From Vibrio cincinnatiensis DSM 19608 (GTDB lineage: Bacteria > Pseudomonadota > Gammaproteobacteria > Enterobacterales > Vibrionaceae): a stretch of DNA of 64,000 bases. The translations under genes and the position numbers were made by a program. The notes below the pieces were generated by a model. That model was given only the letters and a program-made list of their open reading frames with translations, made no database searches and was not told the DNA's origin. The stretch is from positions 62,001 through 126,000 of the forward strand of contig NZ_FUXB01000013.1 of the NCBI RefSeq assembly GCF_900167345.1, read 5' to 3'. Of this stretch, positions 55,089-64,000 are shown in pieces (positions within the stretch are counted from its first letter, which is position 1; each line of letters starts with the position of its first letter).

Positions 55089-56411
55089 ATGAACAAGTCT
55101 CTCCTCCTATTGCTAGGTTCAAGCCTACTAACCTCACCCACTTTTGCCGCTCAATATGTCTTTAAAAATGTGCACATATTCAATGGCACTCAAGCTGAGC
55201 TGAGCGCGGCGAAAAATGTCTACATACAAGATCAATACATCAGCAAGATAGAAGATTACTCATCAAACGGCATCACTTCGGGTGATAATCTCATCGTCAT
55301 TGATGGGCAAGGCAAAACCTTAATGCCTGGGTTAATTGATGCTCATACCCACTTAATGCTTGCTGCATTGCCTCAGCAGACATTAATGCTCGCAGATCAA
55401 GGCTTTATCAATATTGTTGCCGCGAAAACCGCGTCTGATATGTTGCAGCGTGGCTATACTAGTGTGCGCGATTTAGGAGGCCCTGTCTTTGGGTTAAAAA
55501 TGGCGATAGATAAACACATTACTACCGGGCCTCGTATCTGGCCTGCAGGGGCATTTATCTCCCAAACCGGAGGTCACGGTGATTTCCGCTTACCCAATGA
55601 AATCATTACCCCAGACAGCAAGAAAACCACCTTCTCGGTGAAAACAGCTACCGCTGCGATTGCCGATAGCCCAGATGAAGTCCGTCAACATACTCGGGAA
55701 CAACTGGCATTAGGGGCATCACAAATCAAGCTCATGGCGGGCGGCGGCGTCTCTTCTTTTTACGATCCTCTCGATGTGACTCAATACACGACCCAAGAAA
55801 TTAAAGCCGCAACCGAAGCCGCTGAAAACTGGGGGACGTATGTCACGGTTCATGCTTATACCCCAAGAGCCATTAACCAAGCTCTTGATGCCGGAGTGAA
55901 ATCGATTGAGCACGGCCAACTTGCCGATGAAAAAACGGCGAAACGAATTGCGAAAGAGGGGGTTTGGTGGAGCTTGCAACCCTTTACGTCAGAGCGAGGC
56001 TCAGCCTTTAAAGAAGGATCGGCACAGCGTAATAAACAGATTTTGGTTGAACAAGGCACACAACGCGTCTTTGGCCTAGCAAAGAAATATCGCGCCAAAG
56101 TGGCATGGGGAACCGATATTTTATTCAGCGCTGAACGGCTCAATGAGCAAACCAAGCTCCTCACGAAAATGACGGATTGGTACACCCCATTTGAAGTATT
56201 AAAAATGGCCACTCATGATAACGCCCAATTATTAATGCTTTCTGGTGAACGTTCACCGTATAAAGGCAAATTAGGTGTGATAGAACAAGGGGCGCTGGCC
56301 GATGTATTAATCGTTGATGGTAATCCTTTGCAAGATATATTCCTTTTGGAAGAAACAAAGAACATTCAAGCCATCATGAAAGACGGAAAATTATATAAAA
56401 ATACGCTCTAA
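55089..56411 (+). CDS. Secreted amidohydrolase-family metal-dependent hydrolase
   Basis: A 440-residue protein with a signal peptide (SLLLLLGSSLLTSPTFA) and an amidohydrolase fold of the imidazolonepropionase/prolidase-like type. The metal motif is LIDAHTHLM near residue 85, a likely carbamylated Lys lies in QIKLMAGGG near residue 218, and further metal His residues occur in VTVHAYTP and SIEHGQ. The catalytic Asp is in AWGTDILFS near residue 345. It could act on dipeptides or cyclic amides in the periplasm; substrate unknown. The second of two adjacent ATGs is used because GGAG lies 6 bases upstream. It is monocistronic with a strong terminator. Confidence 0.85.
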   Translation: MNKSLLLLLGSSLLTSPTFAAQYVFKNVHIFNGTQAELSAAKNVYIQDQYISKIEDYSSNGITSGDNLIVIDGQGKTLMPGLIDAHTHLMLAALPQQTLMLADQGFINIVAAKTASDMLQRGYTSVRDLGGPVFGLKMAIDKHITTGPRIWPAGAFISQTGGHGDFRLPNEIITPDSKKTTFSVKTATAAIADSPDEVRQHTREQLALGASQIKLMAGGGVSSFYDPLDVTQYTTQEIKAATEAAENWGTYVTVHAYTPRAINQALDAGVKSIEHGQLADEKTAKRIAKEGVWWSLQPFTSERGSAFKEGSAQRNKQILVEQGTQRVFGLAKKYRAKVAWGTDILFSAERLNEQTKLLTKMTDWYTPFEVLKMATHDNAQLLMLSGERSPYKGKLGVIEQGALADVLIVDGNPLQDIFLLEETKNIQAIMKDGKLYKNTL

Positions 56412-56423
56412 TAAAACCCACTC

Positions 56424-56458
56424 AGTGAGGAGGCCACTCCTCACTCTCTTCTCTTTTT
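56424..56458 (+). terminator. Intrinsic terminator of the amidohydrolase gene
   Basis: AGTGAGGAG and CTCCTCACT form a perfect 9-base stem with a GCCA loop, followed by a pyrimidine tract ending in TTTTT. Confidence 0.85.
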
Positions 56459-56537
56459 CCATCAATAACGTAGCCAACCCTCTCAGAAACAGAGTAATAT
56501 CGGCCTACTTTTTCACCGCCTGTTGAATGGAATGTTT

Positions 56538-57026
56538 ATGGAACGAATTATAGAAAAACTGCTTTATGCTTCCCGCTGGCTGATGGCCCCGATTTACTTA
56601 GGGTTAAGCTTTATCCTTATCGCCCTTGGTATCAAGTTCTTTCAAGAAGTTGTCCATCTATTACCCAATATTTTTTCGATTAAAGAAGTGGACTTGATTC
56701 TGATCACCCTATCTTTAATTGATATTTCTTTGGTGGGTGGCTTGATCGTGATGGTGATGTTCTCGGGTTATGAAAATTTTGTCTCTCGCCTTGATGTCGA
56801 TGAGCACGATGACAAATTAGGTTGGTTGGGCAAGTTGGATGCAGGTTCACTCAAAAATAAAGTGGCAGCGTCTATCGTGGCAATTTCCTCCATTCACTTA
56901 CTTAAAGTGTTTATGAACACGGAAAATATCGCCAATGACAAAATAAAATGGTATTTGTTGCTGCACATTACCTTTGTGTTGTCCGCCTTTATCATGGGCT
57001 ATCTCGATAAGATCACTAAAAAGTAG
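56538..57026 (+). CDS. YqhA/UPF0114 family inner-membrane protein
   Basis: A 162-residue protein with four hydrophobic segments. It begins [20 protein letters not shown] and contains [22 protein letters not shown] and a [18 protein letters not shown] segment, all characteristic of the YqhA (TIGR00645) family. Function is unknown. The ATG at 56538 gives the conserved N-terminus and has a GGA upstream. It converges on murQ with a hairpin between. Confidence 0.88.
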   Translation: MERIIEKLLYASRWLMAPIYLGLSFILIALGIKFFQEVVHLLPNIFSIKEVDLILITLSLIDISLVGGLIVMVMFSGYENFVSRLDVDEHDDKLGWLGKLDAGSLKNKVAASIVAISSIHLLKVFMNTENIANDKIKWYLLLHITFVLSAFIMGYLDKITKK

Positions 57027-57040
57027 GCGCAGTAACTCAT

Positions 57041-57068
57041 GCCCTGTTGAGGTTCTCCAGCAGGGTTT
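57041..57068. terminator. Hairpin between yqhA-like and murQ (convergent)
   Basis: CCCTGTTG and CAGCAGGG pair over 8 bases with one wobble around a loop of 8 bases, followed on the plus strand by TTTC. It is placed between two convergent stop codons. Confidence 0.55.
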
Positions 57069-57071
57069 CAG

Positions 57072-57980
57072 CTACGATAAACTCGCTTGCAAAGCTTGAC
57101 GTAGGAACCCATGATGCTCATCCAACCGTGCACGAGCTTGGTTTGCATTAAGCTGAGCGAGAATCATCAAAATGGCGGTTTTACAGTGCCGCTGGCATGC
57201 CTGTAACGCCTGCTCTGCCTCTTCTTCACTACAACCAGTGGCTTCCACTACAATATAGGTTTGCCTTTTAATCAACTTGGCATTGGTGGCTTCCACATCC
57301 ACCATTAAATTGCCAAACACCTTACCACTGCGGATCATGGCCCCGCTGGTGAGCATATTTAAAATCAATTTTTGCGCCGTGCCCGCTTTCATTCTCGATG
57401 AACCGGTCACCACTTCTGGGCCAACCACCGGCGTAATCGCAATATCTGCTACCTGTTCCATCAAACTGTTTGGGTTGCAGGCAATCGCAACCACGGTAGC
57501 TCCCAGTGCTTTCGCATACGCCATTCCACCCAGAACATACGGCGTTCGCCCACTGGCCGCAATTCCGACCACCACATCGTTATCAGTCAGGTTCAACGAC
57601 TGGAGATCGGCTTTTCCCAATGCGGAATTATCTTCTGCATTTTCTACCGCTTTTAATATTGCCGGATGCCCTCCCGCAATCAGCCCCACCACTAAATCTG
57701 GAGACGAGCCATAGGTGGGAGGACATTCGCTGGCATCTAAAATACCCAGCCGACCTGAAGTCCCCGCGCCCATATAGATCAAGCGCCCACCCGACTGAAA
57801 TGCCGTGCTGATAGCATCAACCGCTCGAGCCACTTGCGGTAAGGTTTTTTCTACTGCAAGGGCTACTTTTTGATCTTCTTGGTTGATGACTCGTAACATA
57901 TCCAAGGTGGATAAGGTATCAATCTCCGCACTGGCAGGATTACGGCTTTCGGTAATCCATTGGGTTAAATCCATCTTCAT
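57072..57980 (-). CDS. murQ: N-acetylmuramic acid 6-phosphate etherase MurQ
   Basis: MurQ cleaves the lactyl ether of MurNAc-6-phosphate, yielding GlcNAc-6-phosphate in peptidoglycan recycling. The roughly 302-residue SIS-domain protein has [13 protein letters not shown], the [20 protein letters not shown] motif near residue 70, [14 protein letters not shown], and [15 protein letters not shown]. Three clustered ATGs (57983, 57980, 57974) are possible; the middle one has AGG 6 bases upstream. A longer in-frame extension lacks family resemblance. No MurNAc phosphotransferase permease lies beside it here. Confidence 0.94.
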   Translation of the reverse strand: MKMDLTQWITESRNPASAEIDTLSTLDMLRVINQEDQKVALAVEKTLPQVARAVDAISTAFQSGGRLIYMGAGTSGRLGILDASECPPTYGSSPDLVVGLIAGGHPAILKAVENAEDNSALGKADLQSLNLTDNDVVVGIAASGRTPYVLGGMAYAKALGATVVAIACNPNSLMEQVADIAITPVVGPEVVTGSSRMKAGTAQKLILNMLTSGAMIRSGKVFGNLMVDVEATNAKLIKRQTYIVVEATGCSEEEAEQALQACQRHCKTAILMILAQLNANQARARLDEHHGFLRQALQASLS

Positions 57981-58071
57981 CATTGACCTATCATCAAAGC
58001 AGGGTAAGCGCTCCCAAGCGGCGCATTCCGGCAAACTATAGCAATATTTGTCGAGTGGCGCTGCCAAAAAA

Positions 58072-60039
58072 CTAGCGGTTACGGTTTGTCACCAGCAATA
58101 AAAGAAAATACCCGCCCCCAAGAATCGCCACTAACGTACCAGCGGCAATTTGCATTGGATAGAGCAGCGTTTGTCCGAGCCAATCGGCCCATAACATCAA
58201 ACTGGCTCCAACCAAGCTGCCGATCATAAGCTGGGATTTAACCTGCTGTGCTCCTAACATCATCGCCATATGTGGGGCCACTAACCCAACAAAAGAAACC
58301 GGCCCCATGGTTGAAGTGACCAGCGCACAGAGTAAAGCCACAACACTGAGTAAAATAACGCTCGCCTGCTGTGGGTTTAACCCTCTTGCGCCAGCAAATT
58401 GCCGGCCAATCGAAATTAAGGTGAGCCAACGCGAAGTGGCGAAAGCCACGCCAGCAAGCAGTATCACGCCCAAGGCCAGCCAGCCTGCTTGTGAGGAAGA
58501 AACGCGATAAGTGGACCCTGCCAGCCACAATAAGATTTGATAACTGTCGGCACTGCCTTTGGCTAAACAAAATTGCACCAGCGCTTCGAGCAATGCGGTG
58601 ATGGCAATCCCCGTCAAAATTAAGCTTGAAGGCGCATAGTGGTGCTTTTTACCCAGCAGCAATAACACAATCAATACGATGCCGCTACCGAGCAATGCCG
58701 TCAGCCACTGTGCGCCAAGCATGGATTGCCCCAGAAATAAGCTGGCAAACACTAAAGCAAACGTCGCCCCCGAAGAGACACCAAGAATATCTGGGCTGGC
58801 TAGTGGGTTATAAATCAAACGCTGTAAAATGGTTCCGGCCACTGCCAGCCCCATACCCGAAAATAAAGCGGTGATCGCCCTTGGCCAACGTAGCTGCCAC
58901 TGATATTCATTCGGCACCCCCCACTGCCAACTGCCACTATTGACCTGCAACAACCCATGTAGTGCTAGCCCCAGCACAAAGGCAAAAATCAGTAACCCAA
59001 TGGTGTAGCCACTTACACTCGCCCGCCGGTGTGGGAGGGAAATGGCTAATGAATCTTGTGCTTTAAGTTGACGCCGACTAAACCAGATTAATGCCGGAGC
59101 GCCAATCAGGGCGGTGGTAATACCACTGGGAACTACCTCTGCCGTCCATTGGCTTAGCCCCATAGCCATCATATCAGTCAGCAGTAACAGTAAAGCACCA
59201 AGTAAGGCGCTGCTGTACAGCTCCATTTTAGGCGTTCTTGCCCCCATGGCTCGAGCTATATTGGGCGTGAGTAAACCAATAAAACTGATCACTCCGACGG
59301 CAGTAATTGAGGCGGAAACCAACCAGATCCCCACCACCATTAAAATAAGGAAAGCGGGAACCACGGCTAAACCACGCGCCGCCGCCCCCTGATGCCCTAA
59401 GCGCATCAAGGTTAAAATCCGCGGAGCAACCATCAACAGTGGAATCGCAATCAGCAACCTTGGCGCTAACCAAGCAAGCCACTGCCAACCATTTTGCGCG
59501 AGATCTCCCGCCCCCCACATAAAGACATTTTGGGCAAACTGCTCATTAAGCAGCACCAAGGCGGTGGCAATGGCTCCCAACAAAATATTAACCACCATCC
59601 CTGAGACAACCAACGGTAGCCCTGTCATATTGCGCACACCCGCAATTAACATGATCAACGCAAACGCCATTAATGCACCACTCATAGCGGCTAATGCCGT
59701 GTAATCCGCCACCCAATGAGGGAACCAGATATTGACGATGATCAGCGCAAGCCAAGCGCCAGAAGAGGTGCCTAAGGTTAAAGGGGAAGTGAGGCTATTT
59801 TGCGTTAGTTGCTGCATTAAACTGCCCACTAAGCCTAAAATCGCACCAACTAACAGGGTGATCATCGCACGCGGAAGCTGAGCATAGAGAAAGTTAATCT
59901 CCGCAAATTCTTCCGCCTCCCAGCGCAGTGAAGCTAGCTGCCACTGCATCGAGAGCGATAGTTCATTACCCATTTGTAAACTCAGTGCAGCCGTCAGTAG
60001 GACACCAATCCATAAAAAACCAAGATGACGAACTCTCAT
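58072..60039 (-). CDS. fhuB: Ferric hydroxamate ABC transporter permease FhuB (double-length)
   Basis: A 655-residue inner-membrane permease made of two fused FecCD-type halves, the FhuB layout (E. coli about 660 residues). Each half has the Gly-rich coupling region: [18 protein letters not shown] in the first and [18 protein letters not shown] in the second. The number of hydrophobic segments is near 20. It imports iron-hydroxamate complexes handed over by FhuD, powered by FhuC. Its start overlaps the fhuD stop as ATGA. Confidence 0.93.
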   Translation of the reverse strand: MRVRHLGFLWIGVLLTAALSLQMGNELSLSMQWQLASLRWEAEEFAEINFLYAQLPRAMITLLVGAILGLVGSLMQQLTQNSLTSPLTLGTSSGAWLALIIVNIWFPHWVADYTALAAMSGALMAFALIMLIAGVRNMTGLPLVVSGMVVNILLGAIATALVLLNEQFAQNVFMWGAGDLAQNGWQWLAWLAPRLLIAIPLLMVAPRILTLMRLGHQGAAARGLAVVPAFLILMVVGIWLVSASITAVGVISFIGLLTPNIARAMGARTPKMELYSSALLGALLLLLTDMMAMGLSQWTAEVVPSGITTALIGAPALIWFSRRQLKAQDSLAISLPHRRASVSGYTIGLLIFAFVLGLALHGLLQVNSGSWQWGVPNEYQWQLRWPRAITALFSGMGLAVAGTILQRLIYNPLASPDILGVSSGATFALVFASLFLGQSMLGAQWLTALLGSGIVLIVLLLLGKKHHYAPSSLILTGIAITALLEALVQFCLAKGSADSYQILLWLAGSTYRVSSSQAGWLALGVILLAGVAFATSRWLTLISIGRQFAGARGLNPQQASVILLSVVALLCALVTSTMGPVSFVGLVAPHMAMMLGAQQVKSQLMIGSLVGASLMLWADWLGQTLLYPMQIAAGTLVAILGGGYFLLLLVTNRNR

Positions 60040-60962
60040 GACTTAGGCGCCACCTCAAGTAAACTTTCGGTTACGGCCTCGGCGGTATAGCGCAATGACA
60101 TCGCCCCCCCATAACTCCAGACCGACCGCACAGAATTGACCCGGCCTTGGCGCACAAAAGGCATGGCTTTCCATAATATGGACTGTTTGATCTTCTCTTC
60201 TTCCGCGAACGGTAAGATGTACAGCACATAGCCTTGTTTCACATGTTGCAACGCATTCAAGCGTTTTTGGATGATGCCCCATTGTCGAGCCGGTTGAGGC
60301 AGCGCCTCGGCAAGTCCCAGTTGCTCTAAAACATAATGAGTGGTGGAATTTTCTCCATAGAGAAAAACTGAGGTTGGGTTTGAAAAACGCATCACCACCA
60401 CAGAGGGCAAAGGAGAACCCAACGCCTGTTGTAATTGCTGATTGAGCTCAGCAAACCGCTGCGCCATATCGGCTAACTTTTGTTCAGCCAAGTCGGTTTT
60501 ATCAAACAGTTGCGCTAAGGTTTTAAATTGCTGAATGGCAATTTGAGCGGCGTTGTCCTGCTGTTCAAAGTTAGGAAGGTAGATAACTGGTGCAATACGT
60601 TCCAGCGTCGTAATCAGATCTTGCTGAGGAGAAGAGGCTAAAATCACCTCCGGTTTTAACGCCGCAATGGTTTCGAGATTCGGTTCAGCGCGAGTACCAA
60701 TATCAACCACAGAGTCAGGCACCGCGGGCAAAACCACCCACTCACGATAACCCGGTAAGTTCGGTGCGCCGACCGGCGTTACCTCAAGTTCCAATACTTG
60801 CTCTAGCAAATCCCAATTCAGCACCACCACACGTTGTGGCACTTGCTCAAAGCTGTGTGTTTTCCGCCCATCGTGAATCTGAATGGCTGCCATGGCGTGG
60901 CTACTTCCTAGCAACAACAGCAACAAAAGACGCAGAAAAAGAGTCGTCGGCTTTACGCACAT
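60036..60962 (-). CDS. fhuD: Iron-siderophore periplasmic binding protein FhuD
   Basis: A 308-residue class III binding protein with a signal peptide (FLRLLLLLLLGSSHAMA), then VPQRVVVLNWDLLEQVLELEV, PNLETIAALKPEVILASSPQQ and a long linking helix near residue 175. The order and fusion state of its neighbours identify it as FhuD, delivering ferric hydroxamates to FhuB. The start overlaps the fhuC end by 10 bases. Confidence 0.91.
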   Translation of the reverse strand: MCVKPTTLFLRLLLLLLLGSSHAMAAIQIHDGRKTHSFEQVPQRVVVLNWDLLEQVLELEVTPVGAPNLPGYREWVVLPAVPDSVVDIGTRAEPNLETIAALKPEVILASSPQQDLITTLERIAPVIYLPNFEQQDNAAQIAIQQFKTLAQLFDKTDLAEQKLADMAQRFAELNQQLQQALGSPLPSVVVMRFSNPTSVFLYGENSTTHYVLEQLGLAEALPQPARQWGIIQKRLNALQHVKQGYVLYILPFAEEEKIKQSILWKAMPFVRQGRVNSVRSVWSYGGAMSLRYTAEAVTESLLEVAPKS

Positions 60963-61738
60963 ACAATAGCCACCTTGTTAGTTTTTGAGTCTGAAGAAGG
61001 GTGAGGATGATCGAGCAATTGAATCGGGGAATGGTACAATTCACTTAAACGCTGCTCATCCAGCATTAACTCGATGGAGCCATCAAAAGCCACTCTACCG
61101 CCTTTCAAAGCAACAATGTGCGAAGCGTAACGTAGAGCTAAATTAAGATCGTGCAAAATAACGATAATGCCGCACCCTTGCTGCTGGTTTAGCTCAGCCA
61201 GTAATGACATCAGTTGATACTGATGATGAATATCCAGTGCAGAGGTCGGTTCATCTAAAATCAACACCGGAGATTGCTGAGCCAGCAACATGGCAACCCA
61301 AGCTCGCTGACGCTCTCCCCCAGACAACTCATCGGCTAAGGTATTGGCAAAAGCCGTTACACCGGTTTGTTCCATCGCATGATCAATGGCCTGTTCATCA
61401 CTCACTGTCCAACGACCAAAGGCACCACGCCAAGGGAAACGCCCCAACCGTACCAACTCACGCACGGTTAACCCCGCTGAGGTCGGCAGTTTCTGTGGTA
61501 AAAAAGCCACCGCTTTCGCTAATGATTTTGCCGAATATTGCGCTAAGGATTGCCCATTTAACAAGAGGTTGCCGGTATCAGGCATCTGCTGACCTGAGAG
61601 CAAACTCACCAGTGTCGATTTTCCAGACCCATTATGCCCAAGCACCACAGTCAGTTCTGTGGTGGGGATAGAGAGCGACTCAATCGCTAAAATTGTTCGC
61701 CCACCCCGCACCATCTGAATATCTGATAAGGTAAACAT
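60953..61738 (-). CDS. fhuC: Ferric hydroxamate ABC transporter ATPase FhuC
   Basis: A 261-residue ABC ATPase with Walker A LGHNGSGKSTLV near residue 34, Q-loop FLPQKLP, signature ELSGGERQRAW near residue 138, Walker B PVLILDEPTSALD and switch His in VILHDLN. It drives siderophore import through FhuB. The start has a strong AAGGAAAA site. It follows fhuA after a terminator-like hairpin. Confidence 0.94.
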   Translation of the reverse strand: MFTLSDIQMVRGGRTILAIESLSIPTTELTVVLGHNGSGKSTLVSLLSGQQMPDTGNLLLNGQSLAQYSAKSLAKAVAFLPQKLPTSAGLTVRELVRLGRFPWRGAFGRWTVSDEQAIDHAMEQTGVTAFANTLADELSGGERQRAWVAMLLAQQSPVLILDEPTSALDIHHQYQLMSLLAELNQQQGCGIIVILHDLNLALRYASHIVALKGGRVAFDGSIELMLDEQRLSELYHSPIQLLDHPHPSSDSKTNKVAIVCA

Positions 61739-61763
61739 CGCTTTTCCTTTGAAAATCGACCAG

Positions 61764-61796
61764 AGTAAAAAATCAAATTCCCGCCGAAACGGGAAT
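61764..61796 (-). terminator. Terminator/attenuator between fhuA and fhuC
   Basis: On the minus strand, ATTCCCG and CGGGAAT form a 7-base perfect stem with a TTTCGG loop, followed by TTGATTTTTT. It would reduce transcription of fhuCDB relative to the receptor gene. Confidence 0.75.
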
Positions 61797-61840
61797 CATG
61801 CACACCTTACGCTTTGGTCTGTGGCATAAGGAGATAAGTA

Positions 61841-63940
61841 TTACCAACGGTAATTCGCACTGAATACCGCACTGCGTGACTGACCGTAGTAACACCAATA
61901 ATCACAGGCAGACACATACTCTTTATCCAACACATTGTTGATGTTGAGCTGTGCTTGCCACTGCAGAGTAATGTCATACGACACCATTACATCCCAAAGG
62001 GTGGCGCTCGGTACAGTGCGATCACTGCTTTTCGGATTATCTTTTGACTCACCAATATAACGCACGCCGGAACCAAAATTCCATCCATCTAAGCCCATTG
62101 GTGCTGCATTGTAATCCAACCAAAGCGAAGCCATATGGCGAGGAATTAAACCTGCTTGTTTTTTCCCTTGCCCATTGGTTTCCTCCGTTTTCGCATCGGT
62201 GAAAGTATAGCTGGCGGTCATTTTTAGTTGCTTAGTCAGATAGCCAACACTTTCTAACTCAACACCGTGTGACGTCACTTCCCCAGTTTGAGTTGCTTGA
62301 TAAGTTGCCGGATCCGTCACTAGCGCATTCTTTTGCGTAATATCGAACCAAGCCAGGTTCATATAGCCATTGAAAAAGGCTGGCGTGTATTTTATCCCCA
62401 GTTCGGTCTGTTCACCTTCCAGTGGTTTGTACAGCTTGCCGGTACTTGAATCGATAGTGCTTAACACATCAAAAGATTGCGAGTAACTCACATAAGGGCT
62501 CAAGCCATTGCCAGCCAGATACATTACGCCAGCACTGAATGACCATTGGTTATCATCACGGCTTTCGTTCTCAGCTTGCTTGTGGCTTTCATTGTCGGTG
62601 CTTACCCAATCATATCGCGCCCCGAATGTACCGACCCATTGTTGATCCAGTTTAAGCTGATACTGGCTATAACCACTGGCTTGGCGTTTCACAATGTCAC
62701 GATCAACCGAGTTCGCCTCATCAATCGGATTGTATTGACCATAGACAGGATAAAACGGATTGATGGTACCAAACGCATAATTGTCTTGCTCCATCCCTTT
62801 GGTTTTATGCTGCTGTACATCCAGCCCCATCAAGAGCGTATGTTCTAACCGTGAGGAGTACCACTTCGCTACCGCTTGATTATCTAAGCTAAAACTATGG
62901 GTGCGCCCATCACGAAACACGACACCGCGAGCCAGTTCAGACACCTCAGGATTATCATTAAAAAAGGCATAAGAGCTACGGAGATAAAGTTCGTTGTAAC
63001 CATAATTAAAGCGCTGTGATAAGTTCCAAACCTCATCCCACTCATGCTCTAACTGATAGCCTACCGAGATCTGAGTACGTTCATATTTATCGTAATCCGG
63101 CTCACCTAAATTCGTTGAGGGATCAATATGCCCATGCTCGCTCCCTATTAAGGTTCCGGCTGCGGGAAAAAACGGGTTGGTGGGCACGCCTTTATCTTCC
63201 AAAAAACTGGCTAATAAGGTTAACTGAGTTCGTTCTGAAAGATCCATCGCTAAACTGGGTGCCAAGTAATAACGGTGGTTCTCTGAGCCATTGAGCTCAC
63301 CATCACTATTTTTCATCGCCCCTACTAACCGATAACGAACCGACCCTTGTTCATTCGCATAATCAGAAAAATCAAAGGCAATGCCTCGATGATTGTGATT
63401 ACCGACTTCTAGCTTAATTTCACCTTGTGGAACCTCGGTGGGCTTTTTCTGCACCGCATTCACTACCCCGCCTGGAGGCGCTTCACCATACAAAATCGCC
63501 GTCGGACCTTTCAATACCTCAATTTGCTCTAGCCCATAAGGTTCTAGCAACCAAGTATAATAACCATCCCGAAATAGGCGATGCCCATCAAGATAAGAGG
63601 CGGCATCAAACCCTCTGACTTTCAACCAATCGGTATCGTTATCCGCACCGTAAGGCTGGGCCATCACTCCAGCGGTATAACGCAGGGCTTCATCGAGTTT
63701 CTGGGGAGCGCGATAGTGTAAATCCGCTTCCGTCACGACTGACACCGACTTAGGTGTTTCCTGAGCAGGGGTATCCACTTTTAAGGCAGAAGCACTGATC
63801 ACCATGGTTTCCATCTCGGTCATGGTGGCGGGTTCATTCGCCAGTACCGAAGAACTCATTCCGCCTAGACACGGAATCATCGTTAAACAAAGTGCATGAC
63901 GGAAGGAGAAAATCAAGCGAGTTGGGCGAATGTCGGCCAT
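61841..63940 (-). CDS. fhuA: TonB-dependent ferric hydroxamate receptor FhuA-like
   Basis: A roughly 699-residue outer-membrane siderophore receptor: signal peptide, TonB box region (ETMVISASA), plug domain with LDEALRYTAGVMAQPYG and GPTAILYGEAPPGGVVN, then a 22-strand-type barrel. It ends with VFSANYRW, a terminal aromatic residue. The linked fhuCDB genes imply ferrichrome-type hydroxamate transport. The start is placed at ATG 63940 because the Fur-box-like sequence at 63974-63992 overlaps a longer in-frame start at 63988. The ribosome-binding site (AGGGG, 11 bases away) is mediocre, so the start is not certain. Confidence 0.9.
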   Translation of the reverse strand: MADIRPTRLIFSFRHALCLTMIPCLGGMSSSVLANEPATMTEMETMVISASALKVDTPAQETPKSVSVVTEADLHYRAPQKLDEALRYTAGVMAQPYGADNDTDWLKVRGFDAASYLDGHRLFRDGYYTWLLEPYGLEQIEVLKGPTAILYGEAPPGGVVNAVQKKPTEVPQGEIKLEVGNHNHRGIAFDFSDYANEQGSVRYRLVGAMKNSDGELNGSENHRYYLAPSLAMDLSERTQLTLLASFLEDKGVPTNPFFPAAGTLIGSEHGHIDPSTNLGEPDYDKYERTQISVGYQLEHEWDEVWNLSQRFNYGYNELYLRSSYAFFNDNPEVSELARGVVFRDGRTHSFSLDNQAVAKWYSSRLEHTLLMGLDVQQHKTKGMEQDNYAFGTINPFYPVYGQYNPIDEANSVDRDIVKRQASGYSQYQLKLDQQWVGTFGARYDWVSTDNESHKQAENESRDDNQWSFSAGVMYLAGNGLSPYVSYSQSFDVLSTIDSSTGKLYKPLEGEQTELGIKYTPAFFNGYMNLAWFDITQKNALVTDPATYQATQTGEVTSHGVELESVGYLTKQLKMTASYTFTDAKTEETNGQGKKQAGLIPRHMASLWLDYNAAPMGLDGWNFGSGVRYIGESKDNPKSSDRTVPSATLWDVMVSYDITLQWQAQLNINNVLDKEYVSACDYWCYYGQSRSAVFSANYRW

Positions 63941-63973
63941 ATTAGGAAAAACCCCTGCGTGGTATTTGAGAAT

Positions 63974-63992
63974 TATTTTAATTATCATTATT
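63974..63992 (-). promoter_or_regulatory. Fur-box-like operator upstream of fhuA
   Basis: The minus strand reads AATAATGATAATTAAAATA, matching the 19-base Fur consensus at about 14 positions, with the conserved ATAATGATAAT core intact. It lies about 35 bases before the fhuA start, so iron-replete repression by Fur is expected. Confidence 0.7.
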
Positions 63993-64000
63993 ATTGTTTC

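Overview
The window looks like a chromosome segment of a Vibrio close to the V. cholerae lineage. The conserved backbone (hldD, LPS core genes, coaD, mutM, rpmG/rpmB, radC, chemoreceptor, coaBC, slmA, lpxL, pyrE, rph, yicC, and later murQ and fhuBDCA) matches, from memory, the V. cholerae O-antigen/core to fhu neighbourhood. The genus is a confident inference; the species is not resolved.

Region 1 (1-10.1 kb) holds surface polysaccharide export. A leftward operon runs from an RfaH-recruiting ops/JUMPstart element (5631-5642) through a small outer-membrane barrel, a Wza/OtnA-like SLBB exporter, a Wzz co-polymerase, rmlB and rmlA (cut by the window edge). A rightward gfc/yjb-type operon (gfcABCD-like) starts from the same intergenic region. 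Each gene junction of the leftward operon carries palindromic CCTAGG heptamers, well formed at three and degenerate at the fourth. rmlB contains an in-frame insertion built from another heptamer family. An unrecognised lipoprotein gene, flanked by inverted short palindromes, separates this region from hldD.

Region 2 (12-26.5 kb) is lipid A/LPS core synthesis: hldD, ugd, an LpxM-type acyltransferase, waaL, a GT25 enzyme, waaF, waaA, a GT4 enzyme, then dgkA-kdkA on the opposite strand, an OpsX-type heptosyltransferase, three further glycosyltransferases and coaD. Base composition is mosaic: waaL/GT25, and the 3' end of waaA plus the following GT4 gene, are strikingly AT-rich, while waaF and the body of waaA are not.

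Region 3 (26.5-39.2 kb) is housekeeping: an LtaS-like membrane transferase, mutM, ribosomal proteins L33 and L28 (with a clear promoter and terminator), radC, an sCache chemoreceptor, coaBC, slmA, lpxL, pyrE and rph (with a terminator-type pyrE attenuator just after the rph stop), and yicC with a terminator.

Region 4 (39.4-53 kb) is accessory: a hipB-like regulator with a truncated hipA, then a complete anaerobic citrate fermentation cluster. citCDEFXG runs leftward; citS, oadGAB and the two-component pair citAB run rightward. Citrate enters through CitS, is cleaved by citrate lyase to acetate and oxaloacetate, and oxaloacetate is decarboxylated by the sodium-pumping OadGAB.

Region 5 (53-64 kb) holds a small Cys/His protein, a secreted protein with two duplicated SPOR-like repeats, a secreted amidohydrolase, a YqhA-family membrane protein, murQ, and a ferric hydroxamate uptake operon (fhuA-C-D-B order, leftward) with a Fur-box-like sequence at the right edge.

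Start codons were moved downstream of the longest open frame where a Shine-Dalgarno sequence or family length favoured it. All functional calls come from reading sequence; no searches were run.
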